Origin: Niallia endozanthoxylica
GTDB lineage: Bacteria; Bacillota; Bacilli; Bacillales; Cytobacillaceae
Length of the DNA: 64,000 bases
NCBI RefSeq assembly: GCF_008710145.1
Contig: NZ_VYKL01000045.1
Span: 1-64,000 of the forward strand
Reading direction: 5' to 3'
In this document: positions 8,705 to 17,666 of the stretch, in pieces
Layout of the letters: the number at the start of each line of letters is the position of its first letter
Position numbering within the stretch: the first letter of the stretch is position 1
The notes under the pieces: model-generated
Told to the model about the DNA's origin: nothing
Database searches by the model: none
Seen by the model: only the letters and a program-made list of their open reading frames with translations
Program-made: the position numbers and the translations under genes

Positions 8705-11679
8705 TATTTTGCCCTCCTAACATCGCATAGGAATGCTTTATATTCTGGAATAAACGAGTTGGCATCCCCAACATGCGGCGTTAATCGGTTGGCAGAGGCT
8801 CCTGTAGCAATACCTTTATATCCAAACTGCCATGGCATACCAATATGATGCACGGTTTTTCCTTTTAATTTAAATGGCTTAAAGCGTTTTGTTACCATTG
8901 CGTAGGCTTCAATCTCACCGCGGGCGGATGAAACCAAAACTTTATCTTTATTGTTAATGCCCTTTTCTTTCGCCAATTCCTCACTAATTTCAATAAACAT
9001 ATGTGGAACAAGCTCTGCAAGCCAAGGGACGTTACGAGTCATGGATCCTGTCTGCCAGTGTTCAGATACACGATAGGTTGTCGCAATGATTGGGTATTTC
9101 TCAAATTCGCCTTTTGCTTCTAATTTCTGTTCTCCAAATTGCACAGCTGGATTGAACTGTGTTTTAGATATTTGGTTATCTAATGGATATTCCCATGGTT
9201 CATAATGCTCAGGGAATGGACCTTCATTCATTTTTGCCGAGAACAAATCTCCCTTACCTGTTTCCTGCATGATGAACGGATCATTAAAGGTTGGATCATC
9301 CGGACCTTTTGCAGCAGCAAAGTCTGGAACGTCATAGCCTTTCCACTTTCCTTGCAGAGCATCCCATTGAATCCCGACTCGATGTGAGTTCCAAGCCTTA
9401 CCGTTTAGGTCAGCGCTTGCACGGTTATAAAGAATTCTTCTGTTCATTGGCCATGCATATGACCAATTTAAGAAGTTACTCATTCCCTCATTCGTATTAT
9501 CACGGCGTTTGGATAGGTTGCCTTTCTCAGGATAGAAACCACAGTAAATCCAGTTACCGCAAACCGTCGAACCGTCATCCTTTAAATTTCCGAACCCATC
9601 AATCTGTTGCTTCGTTACTGCATCATAACCATTAATTTCTCGGCAGACTAAGTCAATGTCTGGATGATGTCCCGGACCATAATTCCAAGTCAATGCCTTG
9701 ATAGGAGCATCAGCTGGTTTTGTGCTATTTGCATAAGCTTCTTTTAATCGAAGCGCAATTTCATGTGTAATTTCTAAGTCAGCCTTTGAGCGGCCTTTTG
9801 GCGGAATTGCCTGCCATCGATACTGCATCCACCGTCCTGAATTTGTCACAGAGCCTTCTTTTTCATAAGAAGAGCAGGCTGGTAAGAAAATAACCTCTGT
9901 TTGGATAGATGCTGGATCAGAACCTGCTTCTTTTTGCCAGAATGCAGATGTTTCTGTCTCCATTAAGTCAATCGCTACCATCCATTTTAAGTTTGCTAGT
10001 GATTTTTGTGATTGACCGGAGTTAGGACCGCCAACAACTGGGTTTGATCCATAAAGGATTAAGCCTTCAAGCTCTTTATTAAACATGGCATCAAACAATC
10101 GTAAATAAGAATAGTTTTTGCCGGCTGCAATTTTTGGCATAAAATGATAGCCAAATTCGTTTTCTGCTGTTGCATTATCACCATAGAAGGATTTCAACAT
10201 ACTTGTGTAAAATTTTGGATTGTTTGTTTTATATCCGGCCTTCGGTGTAATCCGATCAAGGAATGCTTGATAGGTTGTATCATTTGATGTTGGTACGTCC
10301 ATATATCCTGGTACGTTATGATAAAGAAGACCAAAGTCTGTTGAACCTTGAACGTTCGATTCACCGCGCAGTGCATTCACTCCGCCTCCGGAAATACCAA
10401 TATTACCTAACAATAATTGAAGGATGGCATAGATACGAATGTTTTGTGACCCAACCGTATGTTGTGTTCCGCCCATTGCATACAGAATTGTACCTGCTTT
10501 ACCTACTTTACCGGTTGAAGCAAAGATTTCACATACCTTTAAATACGTATCTTTATCAGTACCTGTGATTCCAACAACAGTGTCGACATCATAACGTGAA
10601 TAATGCTTTTTCAACAACTGAAATACACATCGCGGGTCTTGTAAAGTTGGATCTTTTAGGGCATTTCCTTCTTCATCCAATTTATAAATCCATTGTGTCT
10701 TATCATATTTTCTTGTTTTTTCATCGTAGCCGCTGAACATACCATCTTTAAATGAATAGCTGTCATCAACAATCCAGGCAGCATTTGTATAGTTCGCAAC
10801 ATATTCTTCATGGTACAGTTTATTTTCAATAATATAGTTAATCATCCCGCCGACAAACGGAATATCAGAGCCTGAACGAAGCTGTCCATAAATGTCTGAC
10901 ATTTGCGCTGTTCTTGTATAACGCGGGTCAATTGTAATAAGCTTGGCGCCCTTTTCTTGTGCCTTTGAAATCCATCTGAAGCTAATTGGATGGTTTTCAG
11001 CTGGGTTTGAACCTAGAACTAATAAAACATCTGCATATTGAAGATCGTTCCAGTGATTTGTCATCGCTCCACGACCGAATGTAGGTGCCAGACCGGCAAC
11101 CGTTGAACTGTGTCATATTCGGGCCTGGTGTTCGATGAACGATAAACCAAGTCCTGCACGGAATAATTTATGATTTAAATGACATTCCTCATTATCAAGA
11201 GCAGCCCCGCCAAGATAAGCGATGTTGTCTAATCTATTAACAACTGCCCCTTTTTCTTGGTGAATCATGCCTCTATCACGGGATTCTTTAATATTTTTAA
11301 CTACTTTCTCGTAAGCAAACTCCCAATCTACCTCTTCCCATTTATCGCTTCCTGGTGCGCGGTACAATGGAGTTGTTATACGTTTATCTGTAGTATATAA
11401 CTGACGAATGGTTGTACCTTTACTGCAAAGGGTACCTTCATTGATTGGATGGTCCGGGTCACCCTCTGTATAAATCACATCGTTTTGACTTGCATAGACC
11501 AAAATTCCGCAACCAACAGAACAATAAGGACAAATTGTAGGTGTTGGTGTCAATTCTGCGATTTTAAATGAGCCCGAGGCTGCTTTAGCCTGTGTATCAT
11601 CAAAACCAAGCTCAACTACCGCTAATGTTGCTGCCATGGCACCAGATATTTTCAAAAACTGCCTTCTGGTAACTTCCAT
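8704..11679 (-). CDS. fdhA: selenocysteine-containing formate dehydrogenase catalytic subunit (991 residues, Sec189)
   Basis: Oxidises formate to CO2 at a bis-MGD cofactor. The N terminus has a twin-arginine signal (EVTRRQFLKISG), so the protein is exported folded. The [4Fe-4S] site is CPYCSVGC...LCSKG. The reading frame contains one UGA at 11113-11115, in the context E-H-Q-A-R-I-[UGA]-H-S-S-T-V-A-G-L-A-P-T-F-G-R-G-A-M. This is the place where E. coli FdnG has A-R-V-Sec-H-G-P-T-V-A. The frame stays open for 802 codons beyond it, and a SECIS-like hairpin follows at once. Gene callers that treat UGA as stop will split it into 188- and 786-residue pieces. selA, selB, selC and selD are not in this window and must be supplied elsewhere. 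Confidence 0.93.
11084..11115 (-). promoter_or_regulatory. bacterial SECIS element and Sec UGA codon of fdhA
   Basis: From the UGA at 11115-11113, eleven bases (CACAGUUCAAC) lead to GGUUGCCGGUCUGGCACC (11101-11084). It folds as GGU-(bulged U)-GCC / GGC-ACC around loop GGUCU. The E. coli fdhF SECIS has GGU-U-GCA-GGUCU-UGC-ACC in the same position, with the same bulged U and loop GU. The only stem change is A-U to C-G, which keeps pairing. SelB is the expected reader. Confidence 0.9.
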
Positions 11680-11736
11680 GCTTCTTTCCCCCTAACTTGA
11701 TGAACCTTGTAGTAGTTAACAATTAATCTATCATTT

Positions 11737-12513
11737 TTATGGTAGAACCCTTAGATTGGGTTGAGTTCCCGTTTGTTCAGTAACATCATCTATCACCTTG
11801 CCTTTTGATGTATAGACAATGGCCATTTTCCCTCGCAAATAGCCAACCAGCTCAATATTTAAAAACTTTGCCAGTTGGACGGCCTGCTTCGTGGCAGCTG
11901 TTCTTGACCCAATAATTGAAAAACCAAATTTAGCCGCCTTTGAAAGCATTTCATATGAAACTCTTCCAGTTGTCAACAGAACTAAACTTTTTGGATTTAA
12001 TCCTTGTCTGACAGCGTGTCCGATTACTTTATCAACCGCATTATGACGGCCGATATCCTCTCGAATAGTCATTTCACCCGCTTCATTCACCATACAGGCC
12101 CCATGCATGCCGCCTGTTTCTAAATAGAGAGGTGAATTTTTAGCAAATTCAGCACGCATTTTTAGTAAATGACTAAGTTTATATGTTTGATTACTTTGAA
12201 CCTTATTGAAGGTTTTGACATCTGTCATTGAAAAGAAGGTAACTCCTCTTCCGCAGCCAGCTGTGTAATGTTTTTTCTTTGAGAGCATCTTTTCGGTATC
12301 TATGCCATTGCTTAACACTACACGAATGGCCCCAAAGTCAGGTTCGATTTGAAGCGACTGAATATCTTCCCTATGTTGAATCAATCCTTCAGAAAACAAG
12401 TACCCATAAGCCCAGTCTTCTAAATCCTGATTGGTTAATTGAAATACTGCCACCTCATAACCGTTTACGACGAGTGTAATAGGATATTCCTCTGGACAAC
12501 TCTTTCTGTGCAT
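11737..12513 (-). CDS. fdhD: sulfurtransferase/sulfur carrier FdhD
   Basis: FdhD carries sulfur from a cysteine desulfurase to the bis-MGD cofactor of formate dehydrogenase and is needed for activity. Family features: FSEGLI, TAGCGRGV (the sulfur-carrying cysteine loop; one Cys here where E. coli has CGxCG), TGGMHGA, REDIGRHNAVDKVIG, TTGRVSYEM. ATG at 12513 is chosen because GAGGTGA lies about six bases upstream; an ATG at 12531 lacks a site. It is the first gene of the leftward fdh cluster, 57 bases before fdhA. Confidence 0.93.
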   Translation of the reverse strand: MHRKSCPEEYPITLVVNGYEVAVFQLTNQDLEDWAYGYLFSEGLIQHREDIQSLQIEPDFGAIRVVLSNGIDTEKMLSKKKHYTAGCGRGVTFFSMTDVKTFNKVQSNQTYKLSHLLKMRAEFAKNSPLYLETGGMHGACMVNEAGEMTIREDIGRHNAVDKVIGHAVRQGLNPKSLVLLTTGRVSYEMLSKAAKFGFSIIGSRTAATKQAVQLAKFLNIELVGYLRGKMAIVYTSKGKVIDDVTEQTGTQPNLRVLP

Positions 12514-13049
12514 ATCCTTCACCTCTTTCATTAATCAAAAAATAAAAAGCCTTAACGGCCATTTTCTTCCGGAAAGCGCTACCAATATAATCTCCTGTTA
12601 TAGAAATTCCTATCTTACTGTTTAATAACAATGAATAAACGCTTTATCGGAACTCCATACTCTTATCCTAATCCCATTTTCCTGCTCAGACAGTAACTTT
12701 TATCACCCAAAAAAAAGCAATTGTGAATTTCTCGTGAACAAATAAGCACCTTGGCATAAGAAACCTCACTCATAAAAACCGAAAAACAGCATGGTATTAA
12801 TTATCTAAGGGCAATTTATTAATAAAATTAATAGATAAAGTCATTGCTAGAGGATAGCATACAAAATTATGGTATATTGTTGAGGGCTACTAACTTAAGT
12901 ACTAGCAGGCCAGTTAGAATCAGAATTGGTAAAATAAATCTCTCTATCTCAGGGTGTCTGGATTCCACAATAGCGGAACCTGACACCTTTCTTACGCAAA
13001 CATTATGCTTTCCTTCTCAAAATAATTTAATTAAAAAGGAGCGATTCTG
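12514..13049. other. intergenic region between fdhD and the YhdH-like gene; cre-like site and hairpin
   Basis: About 535 bases without a credible gene. On the minus strand TTGGTAGCGCTTTCC (12571-12585) resembles a catabolite-responsive element (right half GCGCTTTC perfect, left half degenerate), which could link fdh expression to CcpA; weak. Further right, CTAACT (12890s) and AGTTAG form a spaced inverted repeat. No riboswitch of the Moco type could be recognised by eye. Confidence 0.35.
12953..12987 (+). repeat. GGTGTC...GACACC hairpin upstream of the YhdH-like gene
   Basis: GGTGTC-t-GG-a-TTCC pairs with GGAA-CC-t-GACACC, followed by TTTCTTACG. It may be a weak terminator or attenuator 62 bases before the start codon. 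The same word GTGTC...GACAC is used in the terminator at 26337-26402. Confidence 0.6.
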
Positions 13050-14045
13050 ATGGCAGAATCATTCAAGGCATTAATCGTTGATAAAACAGAAGAGCATTTC
13101 CGCCTATCTGTTGAAGAACTTACCTTACAGGATTTACCCGAAGCGGATGTATTAATTAAAACTGTCTATTCCAGCATTAACTATAAGGATGGATTGGCTT
13201 CAACACCAGATGGAAAAATCGTCCGCTCCTATCCATTTGTACCTGGAATTGATTTAGCCGGTACCGTCGTCTCATCCAAAGATCCTCGGTTTAAAGAGGG
13301 AGATGAAGTCATTGCGACAAGCTATGAAATAGGCGTTTCTCATTTTGGAGGATACAGTGAATATGCCCGTATACCAGGCGACTGGATTGTTCCCCTTCCG
13401 GAAGGTCTTACTTTAAAAGAGGCAATGGTTTACGGAACAGCCGGTTTGACGGCAGCACTTTCCATTCAAAGACTCGAGGATAACGGAATCTCCCCTGATA
13501 AAGGAAAGGTTCTTGTAACTGGGGCAACCGGCGGTGTCGGCAGCTTAGCAGTTGCCATGCTTGCTAAATTAGGCTATACCGTTGTCGCCAGCACCGGCAA
13601 AGAATCCGAGCATAGATTCCTGCGTGATTTAGGTGCTTCAGAAGTAATCTCTCGGGAAGATGTACATAATGGTAAAATTAAAGCGCTCGATCAGCAGCTA
13701 TGGGCTGGGGCTGTTGATCCTGTCGGCGGCGAAACACTGGCAGCTATTATAAGCAAAATCACCTATGGCGGATCAGCAGCTGTCAGCGGCTTAACAGGCG
13801 GCGGCAGCGTTCCAACATCGGTCTTTCCATTTATTCTCCGCGGCGTAAACCTGCTCGGAATTGACTCTGTTTACTGCCCAATGGAAGTGCGGAAAAAAGT
13901 ATGGAATCGGATGGCCGGCGAATTAAAACCAGAAAATCTATTACAATCCATTCAAAAGGAAATTACGCTTGAGGAACTTCCGGAGAATCTACCTATTCTG
14001 TTGAAGGCACAAGCACGAGGAAGAATTTTGGTAAAGTTGTCTTAA
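13050..14045 (+). CDS. YhdH/YhfP-family quinone oxidoreductase (acrylyl-CoA reductase-like)
   Basis: Zinc-free medium-chain dehydrogenase/reductase of 331 residues. The N-terminal GroES-like fold includes SSINYKDGLAS and VPGIDLAGTV; the Rossmann part has VTGATGGVGSLAVAML near residue 155. SSINYKD and the family-specific PMEVRKKVWNRMA mark the YhdH/AcuI group, which reduces acrylyl-CoA or enones with NADPH. The RBS AAAGGAG lies before ATG. It is a single gene with its own terminator. The physiological substrate in Bacillus is not established. Confidence 0.88.
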   Translation: MAESFKALIVDKTEEHFRLSVEELTLQDLPEADVLIKTVYSSINYKDGLASTPDGKIVRSYPFVPGIDLAGTVVSSKDPRFKEGDEVIATSYEIGVSHFGGYSEYARIPGDWIVPLPEGLTLKEAMVYGTAGLTAALSIQRLEDNGISPDKGKVLVTGATGGVGSLAVAMLAKLGYTVVASTGKESEHRFLRDLGASEVISREDVHNGKIKALDQQLWAGAVDPVGGETLAAIISKITYGGSAAVSGLTGGGSVPTSVFPFILRGVNLLGIDSVYCPMEVRKKVWNRMAGELKPENLLQSIQKEITLEELPENLPILLKAQARGRILVKLS

Positions 14046-14050
14046 TGGTA

Positions 14051-14084
14051 AAAGGGTCTTCGGCTCTTCTAATGGAGGCCCTTT
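14051..14084 (+). terminator. terminator of the YhdH-like gene
   Basis: AAAGGGTCTTC pairs with GGAGGCCCTTT through 11 pairs including two G-U, followed by ATTCTTTATTCC. It starts five bases after the stop codon. Confidence 0.75.
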
Positions 14085-14247
14085 ATTCTTTATTCCTTTT
14101 CCTTCTTTCCTGTTTTGCTGGCTTACCTTCCCTTCATCTCCTCTTATAAAAATCAAGCGAAAATTTCGCATTTCTAACACTTTTTTAGTAAGATAAACAT
14201 ATCGTTTTTTCATGAAGCAATTGGAAAATGAAAGGAGGCTCAAAACA

Positions 14248-14598
14248 ATGGAACCGGTTATCACAGAAATTGTACAAAAGGAAATAGACAAGTTTGCCAA
14301 CAAGGAAGTGTATCTTCATCTTGAAACGACTGCTGGTGCATATGCTTCTCATTTCGATGAGAAATTCTTCTCTTCTGGAGCTTATATCCGCAATGCACTC
14401 GTGCAATATGAAAGAGGAAAAATTGCAGGGTCCGGCCCTTCCTACAGGGTTGGCTTAAAAATGCCGATTGGCTGGATTTATGCAGAAGGTATTACTCATT
14501 TTGAGGTGGACTCAAGCGGGAGATTGTTATTAGCGGGCCATGACTATTCAGGGAAACTGGCCGTCTGTCTTGAAATTAGCCTAAACCCTTTTGAATAA
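14248..14598 (+). CDS. yojF: YojF (DUF1806) protein of the bacillithiol operon
   Basis: 116 residues, the same length as Bacillus subtilis YojF. Recognisable features include EIDKFANKEVYLHLETT, GAYIRNALV and KMPIGWIYAEGITHFEVD. ATG at 14248 is chosen because AAAGGAGG lies nine bases upstream; the longer frame from 14212 has no site. It is followed by bshB2, as in B. subtilis yojF-yojG. Its biochemical role is not known; the conserved pairing suggests a partner or regulator of the deacetylase (inference). Confidence 0.88.
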   Translation: MEPVITEIVQKEIDKFANKEVYLHLETTAGAYASHFDEKFFSSGAYIRNALVQYERGKIAGSGPSYRVGLKMPIGWIYAEGITHFEVDSSGRLLLAGHDYSGKLAVCLEISLNPFE

Positions 14599-14686
14599 AT
14601 GATTGCTAACACTAAAGGCGAAATCGCCGCTAATATATATGAACCAAAACGACGGAACGAAAAATAACAGGAAGGAGCTGGACTCC

Positions 14687-15361
14687 ATGGATACAATGGA
14701 AAAAGAACAGCATGTCTTGATTGTTCTTCCCCACCCGGATGATGAAGCCTTCGGCGCGTCTGGAACCATTGCCGCACACGTTGCCAATGGAACACCCGTC
14801 ACCTATGCTTGTTTAACACTCGGTGAAATGGGCCGAAATTTGGGAGACCCTCCATTTGCCACGCGGGAATCATTGCCGTTAATCCGCAAGAAAGAACTTC
14901 AGAATGCGGCCAATGTATTAGGGATTAAAGATCTTAGAATGCTGGGATACCGGGATAAAACAGTTGAATTTGAAGACGAGGAGAAGCTAATTCAAGACTT
15001 CATGTCCATTATTGATGAGATACACCCAACGCTGGTCATCAGCTTTTATCCGGGCTATGCGGTTCACCCTGATCACGATGCGACAGGTGCAGCTGTTGTC
15101 AAAACGCTTGAACGGATACCGGAAAATAAACGTCCGAAATTGCATTGCATTGCCTTTTCTCACGGCTGTGAAGAAGAAATCGGACAAGCTGATATTGTGT
15201 ATGATGTGAGCAAGGTAGCAGAGACGAAAATGGATGCCATTTTATCGCATGCTTCACAGGCACAATTAATGGTTGCGAATATGAAGGAAAGATATAAACA
15301 AGGCGACATCGAGGTATTGACAAGAATTAATACCGAGCGTTTCTGGACTTATAAATTCTAA
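14687..15361 (+). CDS. bshB2: bacillithiol biosynthesis deacetylase BshB2
   Basis: LmbE/PIG-L zinc deacetylase that removes the acetyl group from GlcNAc-malate on the route to bacillithiol, the main low-molecular-weight thiol of Bacillaceae. The zinc motif is LPHPDDEAFGASG near residue 13, with a later HPDHDATG supplying the third ligand. 224 residues (B. subtilis YojG has about 221). ATG at 14687 follows GGAAGGAG by nine bases; the upstream in-frame ATGs have no site. It sits 88 bases after yojF. Confidence 0.92.
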   Translation: MDTMEKEQHVLIVLPHPDDEAFGASGTIAAHVANGTPVTYACLTLGEMGRNLGDPPFATRESLPLIRKKELQNAANVLGIKDLRMLGYRDKTVEFEDEEKLIQDFMSIIDEIHPTLVISFYPGYAVHPDHDATGAAVVKTLERIPENKRPKLHCIAFSHGCEEEIGQADIVYDVSKVAETKMDAILSHASQAQLMVANMKERYKQGDIEVLTRINTERFWTYKF

Positions 15362-15505
15362 ATCAAATTCGCTCGAAAAAAATCTGGGACATCTACCGGA
15401 GACTTAACTTCATTCAGCCAGAGTTTGAACTCCCAATGAATCGAAGAACCTTTTGCATTCATCCCCCACTCATAGAAGTGGAGGACTTCTGCTGAATAAA
15501 GTTAA
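15362..15505. repeat. dispersed ~145-bp repeat, copy 1
   Basis: Starts ATCAAATTCGCTCG right after the bshB2 stop and ends TGAATAAAGTTAA. The inner part has TTAACTTCATTCA near 15403 and the reverse complement type TGAATAAAGTTAA at its end, so it can fold back on itself. The second copy is at 25548-25693, with the same start (ATCAAATTCGC), the CCGGAG-CTTAACTTCATTCA block, the ATAGAAG-GGA-GACT block and the same end. Confidence 0.8.
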
Positions 15506-15538
15506 ATGGGGCTGTCTTGTGCGACAACCCCATTTTTT
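15505..15538 (+). terminator. terminator downstream of bshB2
   Basis: AATGGGG-c-TGTC / GACA-a-CCCCATT hairpin with a six-base loop, followed by a T run. It overlaps the end of the dispersed repeat, which lies between it and the gene. Confidence 0.85.
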
Positions 15539-15575
15539 ATAAAAAAGTTCACTTAGGCTTCTCCTAGAAAATAAA

Positions 15576-15836
15576 TCAGCTTTCAAAGCCCAATTGTAAA
15601 TGCTGCTTCAACTGTTTAATTTCCGGCTTAATAGGCGCCAGTGTAATCGATGATAAAAAGTTTACAGAACTTTCAATGGCAAGTATATCCTGCTGTTTTC
15701 CAACCAATGTCTCGAGTCGATCCAAGATTTCAAAGCTTTTCATGATCTTACTGTTACGGACAGGCATCGTCTCTAGTTTCACTCTAATTACATTTAACAA
15801 TTTGCCTACTGCTTCTGTTTCATTTTTCTTCATCAT
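15576..15836 (-). CDS. small hypothetical protein (86 residues)
   Basis: Not recognised. It is mostly helical and charged, with no membrane segment, no cysteine and no known motif. The start is supported by AGGAG seven bases before ATG-ATG at 15836. It stands alone, in opposite orientation to bshB2 and in the same orientation as the membrane-protein gene to its right, with about 135 bases between. The good ribosome site and a codon pattern like its neighbours make it likely real. No function is proposed. Confidence 0.6.
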   Translation of the reverse strand: MMKKNETEAVGKLLNVIRVKLETMPVRNSKIMKSFEILDRLETLVGKQQDILAIESSVNFLSSITLAPIKPEIKQLKQHLQLGFES

Positions 15837-15971
15837 GGACCTTCTCCTTCCCGAATCAAGAAAGTTAATGGTAATCTTGAAAATAAATGATTTTGATTTA
15901 CATTATACAAGGTTAAATCATAATAATCTAATCAAAAGTCTCCGTTTGTATAAATTACGACGGCTGCCTTT

Positions 15972-16415
15972 TTACTCTCTTTTAAGCCAACGAAAAAACC
16001 CCGCTGTAATTATTAAAAAGAGAAAATAGCCAATAAAAGTATAAAGATGCTTCCATTCCTCACCATGCTGAAAAAAGCCAAGTGCCTCGGCAAATTTTTC
16101 AAATACGGCCATTAAAAGACTTACTAACAGAATCACAGTTAGTTTCCCCCATTTATTTAAACGGGAAAGAAAATATAATAATAGTATGACGGATGCCGGC
16201 AATCCTACTAACGTAAAGCCAATATTTATTGCAAAAAGCTCCGGCAGCGGACGGCTGGGGAATTCATACATACCTTTCCCTACAAAATAAAGGTCCAAAT
16301 AAGTCCCAATTAAAGAAGCGAATATCCCAGTGACAATGTAATTCTTTTTAGAAAAGGATTGTTTTTTTGGCAAGGGCGGCAATTTCAAGTCTTTCAAGTG
16401 CTTTACAATATTCAT
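15972..16415 (-). CDS. small multi-pass membrane protein (possibly CBO0543 family)
   Basis: 147 residues with four predicted helices: about 25-45 (YIVTGIFASLIGTYLDLYFV), 58-80, 90-108 and 122-140. The N-terminal basic stretch KDLKLPPLPKKQSFSKK should be cytoplasmic. The general layout resembles the CBO0543-type spore-former membrane proteins, but this is a weak impression. The ATG at 16415 has GGAG nine bases upstream, and places the first 68 bases inside the 3' end of the YppC-like gene in another frame. Function unknown. Confidence 0.55.
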   Translation of the reverse strand: MNIVKHLKDLKLPPLPKKQSFSKKNYIVTGIFASLIGTYLDLYFVGKGMYEFPSRPLPELFAINIGFTLVGLPASVILLLYFLSRLNKWGKLTVILLVSLLMAVFEKFAEALGFFQHGEEWKHLYTFIGYFLFLIITAGFFRWLKRE

Positions 16416-17466
16416 CCTTAATCTCTCCATCCACCATATCAATATCATCCTCTAAATAATCAGCTACACGAAAGTCATGAAACCAATCTCCTGGTTCAGC
16501 TTCAGGATGGATTATATTCTTCCATGCATTTTCTAAGCTCGGACTGTAAAATCTGCTTGCCCTCTTTCTAAGTTTGCATCCCTTTAGGCGAAGCAGATAA
16601 GAAAGACCAGGAGCTCCCTCCCTGACATTATTAAAAAGGTGCGGCCAATAATCCTTTCTCGATCCTGTATGATGATGGCTTTTTGCCCATTCCAGCACTC
16701 TATTGTGAAAATCCTGATTTTTAAAAAGAACTGCATACAGTCTTTTCCCTAATAGGATTCGTTCATGAAGAGATTCAAATTGATGGAGTGTCTGACCTCT
16801 CAGACCTTTGTTTTCAAATGGAAAAAGAATATGGTTAAAGGAGAGCACATCCTGGAGAAAAAATTCAAGCTTCCTTAACACCTCCTTTTGATAAATCGGA
16901 TGCTGGACTACCCTTTTTTCCAAATAACTTTGTTCATTAATGACAAGCGCGATGCAATGAATATATCGGTCTTCATTTTCCCAAAAGTGATTCCAAATAG
17001 TTTCCATAAAGGTTGAGACCTGTAAATGGGACAGCAGGTAAAATAGCTTTCTTCTTCTCCGTAAGCTTTCCCGATAAAGCAGAAATTGCGGATACACATC
17101 TTGAAAAATCAGCCAGTTGCCTCGCTCCAAAAAAGAGAAAAAAGACATTCTCTCTTTCTTTGATAACAGCCGTGTCAGAAACTCCCCTTGCAAATCGGTC
17201 ATATTGTACCCGCCGTTTCTTGAAACCATATGACCTAAAAAAGCCCATTGTATTTCCGGGTAGCGCAGATAAAAGTCAAGATAGGCCTTTGTTCTTGTGA
17301 CATTATTAAGATTATGCTTCTCGGTTTCCCTTTTAATCTCTTCAAGCAGGGTTTGGTCCTTCAACGATAATGTTTCTAAATCTGCTTTTTTGCTTTTGCC
17401 TTTTTGCTTTAATTCATCTCGAATCCTTTCAAGCGGCGTTTTCTCCCGATATCTCAAAAAAAACAT
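16348..17466 (-). CDS. DUF2515 family protein (YppC-like)
   Basis: Resembles B. subtilis YppC (DUF2515), a Bacillus-specific protein with no known biochemical role. 372 residues from ATG 17466, which has GGGGGGA six bases upstream; an in-frame GTG at 17499 is less likely. Features: NVTRTKAYLDFYLRYPEIQWAFLGHMVSRNGGYNMTDL near the start, and long aromatic- and histidine-rich helices. No signal peptide or membrane helix. The 3' end overlaps the membrane-protein gene by 68 bases, so the two are probably co-expressed. Confidence 0.78.
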   Translation of the reverse strand: MFFLRYREKTPLERIRDELKQKGKSKKADLETLSLKDQTLLEEIKRETEKHNLNNVTRTKAYLDFYLRYPEIQWAFLGHMVSRNGGYNMTDLQGEFLTRLLSKKERMSFFSFLERGNWLIFQDVYPQFLLYRESLRRRRKLFYLLSHLQVSTFMETIWNHFWENEDRYIHCIALVINEQSYLEKRVVQHPIYQKEVLRKLEFFLQDVLSFNHILFPFENKGLRGQTLHQFESLHERILLGKRLYAVLFKNQDFHNRVLEWAKSHHHTGSRKDYWPHLFNNVREGAPGLSYLLRLKGCKLRKRASRFYSPSLENAWKNIIHPEAEPGDWFHDFRVADYLEDDIDMVDGEIKDEYCKALERLEIAALAKKTILF

Positions 17467-17666
17467 AGCCGTTCCCCCCATGATGAATGGTTCCTTCACA
17501 ATCGGAATATGTATAGCCTAAAGAAGAAATGAATTGATAAAGTGCCTTTGAAGTGCGGGACTGCTATTTTTTCCAGCATAAAAACCTTACTGGGCACATT
17601 TATCACAGGCAAAAAGAATGCCAGTCTAATTGTCTAACCTAGCTTGCGAAAGGAGTGAACAGCCTG

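Noticed and set aside
8704-11679. Two separate genes (188 and 786 residues) or a broken formate dehydrogenase
   Set aside because: Frame is kept through the UGA, the UGA is at the Sec site, and a SECIS-like hairpin follows.
12532-12850. Molybdenum cofactor riboswitch before fdhD
   Set aside because: No conserved core could be matched by eye; only a cre-like site and weak hairpins are present.
12844-13050. Rightward ORF of 68 residues before the YhdH-like gene
   Set aside because: It runs through the GGTGTC hairpin, lacks a good ribosome site and has no recognisable sequence.
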